Shown piece after piece: positions 32,941-34,981 of a DNA stretch of 34,981 bases. Numbering within the stretch: position 1 is the stretch's first letter; each line of letters opens with the position of its first letter. Below the pieces are notes generated by a model. The model ran no database searches. It saw nothing but the letters and a program-made list of their open reading frames with translations, and had not been told where the DNA came from. The translations under genes were made by a program, and so were the position numbers. The DNA comes from JAIOTG01 sp964644045 (GTDB taxonomy: Bacteria; Patescibacteriota; Patescibacteriia; Patescibacteriales; JAGXOH01): contig CAZXUK010000012.1 in assembly GCA_964644045.1 (NCBI GenBank), positions 1-34,981 of the forward strand, read 5' to 3'.

Positions 32941-33011
32941 TAAAAAATTTTTTTATTTATACTCTTTTTAAATCCTAACTTATTTTTATTTAACTGCCAA
33001 ACTTTAATAAT

Positions 33012-33042
33012 AAAAAGGGACGATTTTTAAAACCGTCCCTTA
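33012..33042 (-). terminator. Rho-independent terminator of the second family-A gene
   Basis: Stem AAGGGACG/CGTCCCTT with an A/T loop and T-rich tail on the minus strand. It lies 16 bases after the stop of the secreted paralog. Confidence 0.85.
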
Positions 33043-33058
33043 AAAAAATTAATTGGGG

Positions 33059-33889
33059 TTATCGAGACCAAGAATGGACACTGGCTCTTCCATATCCTTG
33101 ATCAACTTGAGAAAAACTTTCTGATCGCATATCTATGGAAGTATTGGGCGCCATACGGCCACCAATACCCCCGGAAGGGATATTTGCGGAAGTTCCGGAA
33201 ACGGCCCGGGCCGTAACTCCATTTCCGGTTTCTTGGGTGCGAGCGCCGGTCTCCATTTTTTCAAAAAATATTTCTCCTCCCAAGTTGGTGGTATTTTCCA
33301 CATGCAGGCCTGAAACCTGATTGCGGTAATTATTACCCACCTTTTCAGAGGAATAGGTATGTCCTTCCACCCGAACATTCCTAGAAGCAGAATTATTTAT
33401 TCCTGCTTCTGAAAAACGGACCTCGCCATCATAAACCGCCTCGCCATAATTATGACTGCGATTATAATACCAGTTATCACTCTCTATGATCTCCGAGCAA
33501 CCCATTGGTATCCGAGGAATGGAGGGTGGTTCTTCTCCTATCTGGCTTTGGCTTTCCAAGCTACCCCAGGCCAAAGTTTCCGCTTCTCCTGTTCCTGTGT
33601 AGGAAATTTCGGTTTCAATAAAACCGAAGGAGGAATTGGAATTATATTCATTTTGATCAGGTCGCTCAAAAGCAACCTCTCCATCTCCCCAAACATCGGA
33701 ATTAATTCTCCCTTCGTTGCCGGTATAAAGATTGGTGATTCCGAGACTCATAATTCCTTGGTTGTTTTCGTTTTTGGAATACTCGGTTGAAAAAGAAAAA
33801 TTTTCGTGGTAATTCCACCATTCTCCCCAAACATTTCCGCTTATTAAAAGAACGATAAAAATAACAATAACTACTTTTACTTTTTTCAT
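33059..33889 (-). CDS. Secreted protein, family A paralog
   Basis: 276 residues, signal peptide MKKVKVVIVIFIVLLISGNV with likely cleavage near WGEWW. The mature protein is Asn/Ser/Gly/Glu-rich with one internal Cys (PMGCSE). It aligns in order with the product at 20431-21198: SNSSFGFIET, then VRVEGHTYSSEK, then SESFSQVDQGYGRASVHSWS at the end. Identity outside these blocks is low, so the duplication is old or the proteins evolve fast. It has a strong AGGAGGG ribosome binding site and its own terminator, so it is a single-gene unit. A TATAAT lies upstream at 33932-33927 without a good -35. Function unknown; probably located outside the membrane with the other family members. Confidence 0.85.
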   Translation of the reverse strand: MKKVKVVIVIFIVLLISGNVWGEWWNYHENFSFSTEYSKNENNQGIMSLGITNLYTGNEGRINSDVWGDGEVAFERPDQNEYNSNSSFGFIETEISYTGTGEAETLAWGSLESQSQIGEEPPSIPRIPMGCSEIIESDNWYYNRSHNYGEAVYDGEVRFSEAGINNSASRNVRVEGHTYSSEKVGNNYRNQVSGLHVENTTNLGGEIFFEKMETGARTQETGNGVTARAVSGTSANIPSGGIGGRMAPNTSIDMRSESFSQVDQGYGRASVHSWSR

Positions 33890-34002
33890 TTTTCCCTCCT
33901 ATTCTCCTGTTAATTTTGTTCAATTTATTATATTTTTATTCAACATTAAAAAATAATAGATTTATAAAGAAAAGTCAATAAGAAACAATAATACTCTTGC
34001 TC

Positions 34003-34031
34003 TTGACATTTTTTTCTTAAACCTTTAATAT
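34003..34031 (+). promoter_or_regulatory. rRNA operon promoter
   Basis: TTGACA at 34003-34008, a 17-base spacer, TAATAT at 34026-34031, 265 bases before the 16S start. Predicted transcription start is about 34038. Confidence 0.8.
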
Positions 34032-34102
34032 AACTCTATAAGAAACAAAAAAAGAAAGTAATAAGCAGTGATATTGTTTTAATATCTCTGTTTTTTTCTT
34101 AA

Positions 34103-34118
34103 GAACTTTAACAATTTA
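34103..34118 (+). promoter_or_regulatory. boxA-like antitermination site in the rRNA leader
   Basis: GAACTTTAACAATTTA closely resembles the rrn boxA of other bacteria (CTCTTTAACAATTTA type), which recruits NusB/S10. Its place, about 65 bases after the predicted start, is the usual one. A GC hairpin (GGTGC-TAACA-GGCGCC type, about 34132-34147) follows. Confidence 0.65.
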
Positions 34119-34160
34119 GATTCTAAATTTTGGTGCTAACAGGCGCCAATTCCATGTTTT

Positions 34161-34295
34161 ATTTTTAGATAAAATTTTTATCTAAAAATTCCAAATGTGC
34201 AACATAAGCTTTTTGCAAAAAAAGCTTATTCTCCATATTCATTTTAAGATTTCTGCCTTCGGCAAATGTCGAATATAGGGAGTTATCTTAAAAAA
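34161..34295 (+). other. Structured 16S leader with processing hairpins
   Basis: Three inverted repeats: ATTTTTAGATAAA/TTTATCTAAAAAT (about 34161-34189), AAGCTTTTT/AAAAAGCTT (about 34208-34229), and TTTTAAGAT/ATCTTAAAA, which encloses a CTGCCTTCGGCA hairpin just before the mature 16S end (about 34243-34295). Such leaders guide rRNA folding and RNase cleavage. Confidence 0.55.

Positions 34296-34981
<686 letters not shown>

Overview
The window looks like a chromosomal segment of a Candidate Phyla Radiation bacterium (Patescibacteria, probably a Parcubacteria-type lineage). Four things point there: an AT-rich, compact genome with many small lysine-rich membrane proteins of unknown function; a 16S rRNA gene with an altered 515F primer site and an altered 338-region; tRNA genes without an encoded CCA; and most housekeeping genes lacking a Shine-Dalgarno sequence. 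TGA is used as a stop (pheT, the NIF3 gene), so the code is the standard bacterial one, not the Gracilibacteria/Absconditabacteria UGA=Gly code. The phylum call is an inference; no database search was possible.

Layout. 1-619: the start of a secreted protein with fibronectin-III-like repeats, cut by the window edge. 740-10165 (minus strand): a translation block, valS - mscS - small membrane protein - pheS - NIF3-like - pheT - two small membrane proteins. 10265-12011 (plus): a DHH-family protein that has lost all its metal motifs, then tRNA-Ile(UAU), tRNA-Val(GAC) and a broken second tRNA-Val copy whose D-loop holds a 40-nt GC-rich palindrome. 12075-14573 (plus): Hsp20, a 68-aa protein and a VanW-domain envelope protein. 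14574-14996: non-coding, with a 28-bp perfect palindrome, a candidate rod-shaped ncRNA on the minus strand with a near-consensus promoter, GC-rich hairpins and three DnaA-box-like 9-mers. 14997-15131: a 44-aa basic protein with a strong SD. 15190-19056 (minus): gyrA interrupted by a 438-residue LAGLIDADG intein placed directly after the catalytic tyrosine. 19146-20177 (minus): a small membrane protein and an MBL-fold hydrolase.

20343-23083 (plus) is a self-contained export unit: consensus promoter, three genes each with a GGAGG ribosome binding site and an export signal (a Ser/Gly/Asn-rich secreted protein, an unknown secreted protein, an OmpA-like lipoprotein with a 14-residue coiled-coil repeat), and a strong terminator. 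23117-29696 (minus): a 1187-aa acidic protein of unknown function, a coiled-coil protein, and FtsK with an added acidic tail. 29831-30160 (minus): an ACP-fold-like protein that lacks the phosphopantetheine serine. 30238-32940 (minus): a membrane-anchored surface protein with lamin-tail, PKD and OB-like domains. 33059-33889 (minus): a divergent paralog of the first protein of the export unit. 34003-34981 (plus): rRNA promoter, boxA, structured leader and the 5' part of the 16S gene.

The most novel-looking items are the secreted paralog family with its three-gene export unit, the unidentified ncRNA near 14.7 kb, the palindrome inserted into a duplicated tRNA, the UAU-anticodon tRNA-Ile, and two pseudoenzyme-like proteins (DHH and ACP folds without their catalytic residues).
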